This document shows, piece by piece, positions 13,912 to 14,260 of a stretch of 14,260 bases of DNA. The translations under genes and the position numbers were made by a program. The stretch's first letter is position 1. Every line of letters begins with the position of its first letter. A model generated the notes under the pieces. It ran no database searches. It was not told where the DNA came from and saw only the letters and a list, made by a program, of their open reading frames with translations. Location of the stretch: the NCBI GenBank assembly GCA_046727175.1, contig JBKPCD010000285.1, positions 1 to 14,260 on the forward strand, read 5' to 3'. Origin of the DNA: JBKPCD01 sp046727175. GTDB lineage: Bacteria; Acidobacteriota; Vicinamibacteria; Vicinamibacterales; 2-12-FULL-66-21.

Positions 13912-14260
13912 ATGTCTGACTCCCGCGCTGCGCTGAACGCATTCATCGTGCGCGTGAGGCGACGATGGTTCGCGCAGGTGTTGCTGCGCACGATCGGCCT
14001 CGCCGCGACAGGGGCCGCGGCGCCGATCCTCGCCTCGCTGGTCGTGACCCGCCTGCTTCGGCTCGAGGGGCGTCCGCTTGTCCTGCTCGCATTCGTGACC
14101 CTGCTGCTTTCGCTTGGCGCCGTCGCCTTCGTGGTGCTTCGTATGCAGCGGCGGCCAGACGACCGGCGTGTCGCGCGATTTATCGAGGAGCGTGCGACGA
14201 CGACGGGCGTACAGCCGATGGATGACGCGCTCGTGAGCGCGGTCGAGGTCACGTCCAGTG
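13912..14260 (+). CDS. Start of a two-helix membrane protein, possibly DUF4175-like (3' end outside window)
   Basis: From ATG 13912 the frame is open to the right edge (116 complete codons, no stop). Residues 1-20 are basic (FIVRVRRRW). Two hydrophobic segments follow, at about 23-46 and 55-76, separated by a short turn, and then a soluble part begins with RPDDRRVARFIEER and MDDALVSAVEV. Two N-terminal helices followed by an Asp/Arg-Ile-Glu segment and a D-LVSA- segment recall DUF4175-type proteins, which in my recollection commonly follow BatA-like genes. The family name is tentative, since most of the protein is missing. Codon use is GC-rich at third positions, as in the neighbours. It lies 30 bases after the repeat at 13735-13881, with no clear Shine-Dalgarno. 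Confidence 0.6.
   Translation, partial: MSDSRAALNAFIVRVRRRWFAQVLLRTIGLAATGAAAPILASLVVTRLLRLEGRPLVLLAFVTLLLSLGAVAFVVLRMQRRPDDRRVARFIEERATTTGVQPMDDALVSAVEVTSS

Overview
The window is a GC-rich bacterial segment with every supportable gene on the + strand. The set of peptidase-MA/TPR protein, DUF4159 protein, MoxR ATPase, DUF58 protein and BatA-like protein, plus the style of the intergenic repeats, resembles soil Acidobacteriota (Vicinamibacteria-like). That placement is recalled, not computed, and no rRNA or other marker gene is present to test it.

Layout. (1) Positions 1-2694 hold the 3' end of a ketosynthase gene of the type II PKS KS-alpha/FabF class, then a geranylgeranyl-reductase-type flavoprotein and an ICMT-type membrane methyltransferase whose start overlaps the flavoprotein stop by one base. 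This looks like the tail of a polyketide or modified-lipid biosynthesis cluster whose main part lies upstream. (2) Positions 2917-6266 hold two polytopic membrane proteins with stop/start overlap. The second is a PIG-V-like mannosyltransferase and the first looks like another GT-C enzyme. (3) Positions 6410-9750 hold a secreted TPR protein with an HExxH (peptidase MA) domain, overlapping by 4 bp an exported DUF4159 protein. (4) Positions 9884-13733 hold a MoxR AAA+ ATPase, a DUF58 protein and a BatA-like von Willebrand A protein. A further two-helix membrane protein begins at 13912 and runs off the window.

How the genes may work together. Block 4 is the well-known MoxR/VWA arrangement, in which an AAA+ ATPase is thought to act on partners through MIDAS-bearing VWA domains at the membrane. 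The exported protease/TPR and DUF4159 proteins just upstream could belong to the same envelope-related function, but this rests only on proximity. Blocks 1 and 2 are probably separate functions (lipid/polyketide tailoring and glycosyl transfer).

The most unusual structure is between the genes. All five gaps longer than 80 bp hold a long imperfect palindrome built from short near-repeated words. I see three word families: CACGGAG-type at 830-1002 and, diverged, at 2730-2852; GGTTTCN-type at 6281-6368; and GGCTTTN-type, in two same-orientation copies, at 9759-9866 and 13735-13881. The last two flank the moxR-DUF58-batA block. In the GGCTTTN family, and partly in the GGTTTCN family, the words recur every 7 bases, forward in the left arm and reverse-complemented in the right. 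No tRNA, rRNA, CRISPR array, transposase or integrase was seen.
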